A stretch of 62,000 nucleotides of DNA from Neocallimastix lanati (nom. inval.) (lineage: Eukaryota; Neocallimastigomycota; Neocallimastigomycetes; Neocallimastigales; Neocallimastigaceae): contig JACVTC010000024.1 of the NCBI GenBank assembly GCA_016946835.1, positions 1,437,501 through 1,499,500 on the forward strand. Reading direction: 5' to 3'. Made by a program: the position numbers and the translations under genes. How positions within the stretch are numbered: position 1 is the stretch's first letter; the number at the start of each line of letters is the position of its first letter. The notes under the pieces were generated by a model. That model had not been told where the DNA came from. It saw nothing but the letters and a program-made list of their open reading frames with translations, and made no database searches. Below, piece after piece: positions 61,966 to 62,000 of the stretch.

Positions 61966-62000
<35 letters not shown>
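60885..62000. other. Intergenic to window end, simple repeats
   Basis: Holds AAAT/AAAAT repeats (61050-61460), a TTTTG pentamer tract (about 61620-61645) and a T run at the window end. The frame 60829-61068 is an out-of-frame overlap with the TPR gene and is not supported. Confidence 0.7.

Overview
This is a very AT-rich, intron-rich nuclear window from a eukaryote. Introns are short (about 50-350 bp), use GT...AG, and are dominated by homopolymer and (AAT)n tracts. Proteins are rich in Asn, Lys and Asp, and the standard code applies. Conserved genes (VID27, a DUF4211 protein, DBP10-type helicase, VPS26, ATE1, two 20S proteasome beta subunits) together with a FLYWCH/MULE-type transposase relic and a conodipine-like secreted phospholipase-fold protein fit an anaerobic gut fungus (Neocallimastigomycota) best. 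A dictyostelid-like amoeba is the main alternative. The assignment is inference from gene content and composition, not from a search.

Layout: 1-2.5 kb is non-coding with a 302-bp unit repeated three times. 2.5-4.3 kb (+) encodes a secreted PLA2-fold protein. 5.4-5.7 kb (-) is a small GRG/Asn-rich protein. 6.5-15.9 kb (+) is ATE1, arginyl-tRNA-protein transferase, split by a roughly 7-kb intron holding a long (AAT)n tract and a complete antisense Ty1/copia element (8331-14757) with identical LTRs and one intact 1,948-aa Gag-Pol frame. 16.5-18.9 kb (+) is retromer VPS26. 19.9-22.6 kb is an island of decayed mobile-element coding sequence. 23.6-27.3 kb (+) is an acidic DUF4211 protein. 31.2-35.3 kb (+) is an Asn/Ser-rich disordered protein with a 1-kb heptamer-repeat intron. 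35.9-39.5 kb (-) is DBP10/DDX54. 40.8-42.2 kb (-) is proteasome beta-7 (PSMB4/PRE4) and 46.9-48.6 kb (+) is proteasome beta-6 (PSMB1/PRE7). 50.1-52.5 kb (-) is VID27, intronless. 53.8-57.8 kb is a degenerate MULE-like DNA transposon with TIRs built of a tandem 15-bp motif and a large inverted minisatellite inside. 58.6-60.9 kb (+) is a tail-anchored TPR protein with a complete Hsp90/Hsp70-type carboxylate clamp and a C-terminal KDEL.

The genes are housekeeping functions of protein fate (arginylation, proteasome, retromer, ribosome biogenesis, ER chaperone docking) and are transcribed singly, with no sign of operons. The observations most worth following are the tail-anchored TPR-KDEL protein, the copia primer-binding site that matches the anticodon-arm half of tRNA-Lys(CUU) rather than a tRNA 3' end, and the architecture of the MULE-like element. 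Gene models were spliced by hand, and every multi-exon model given with exon coordinates keeps an open reading phase across all junctions.
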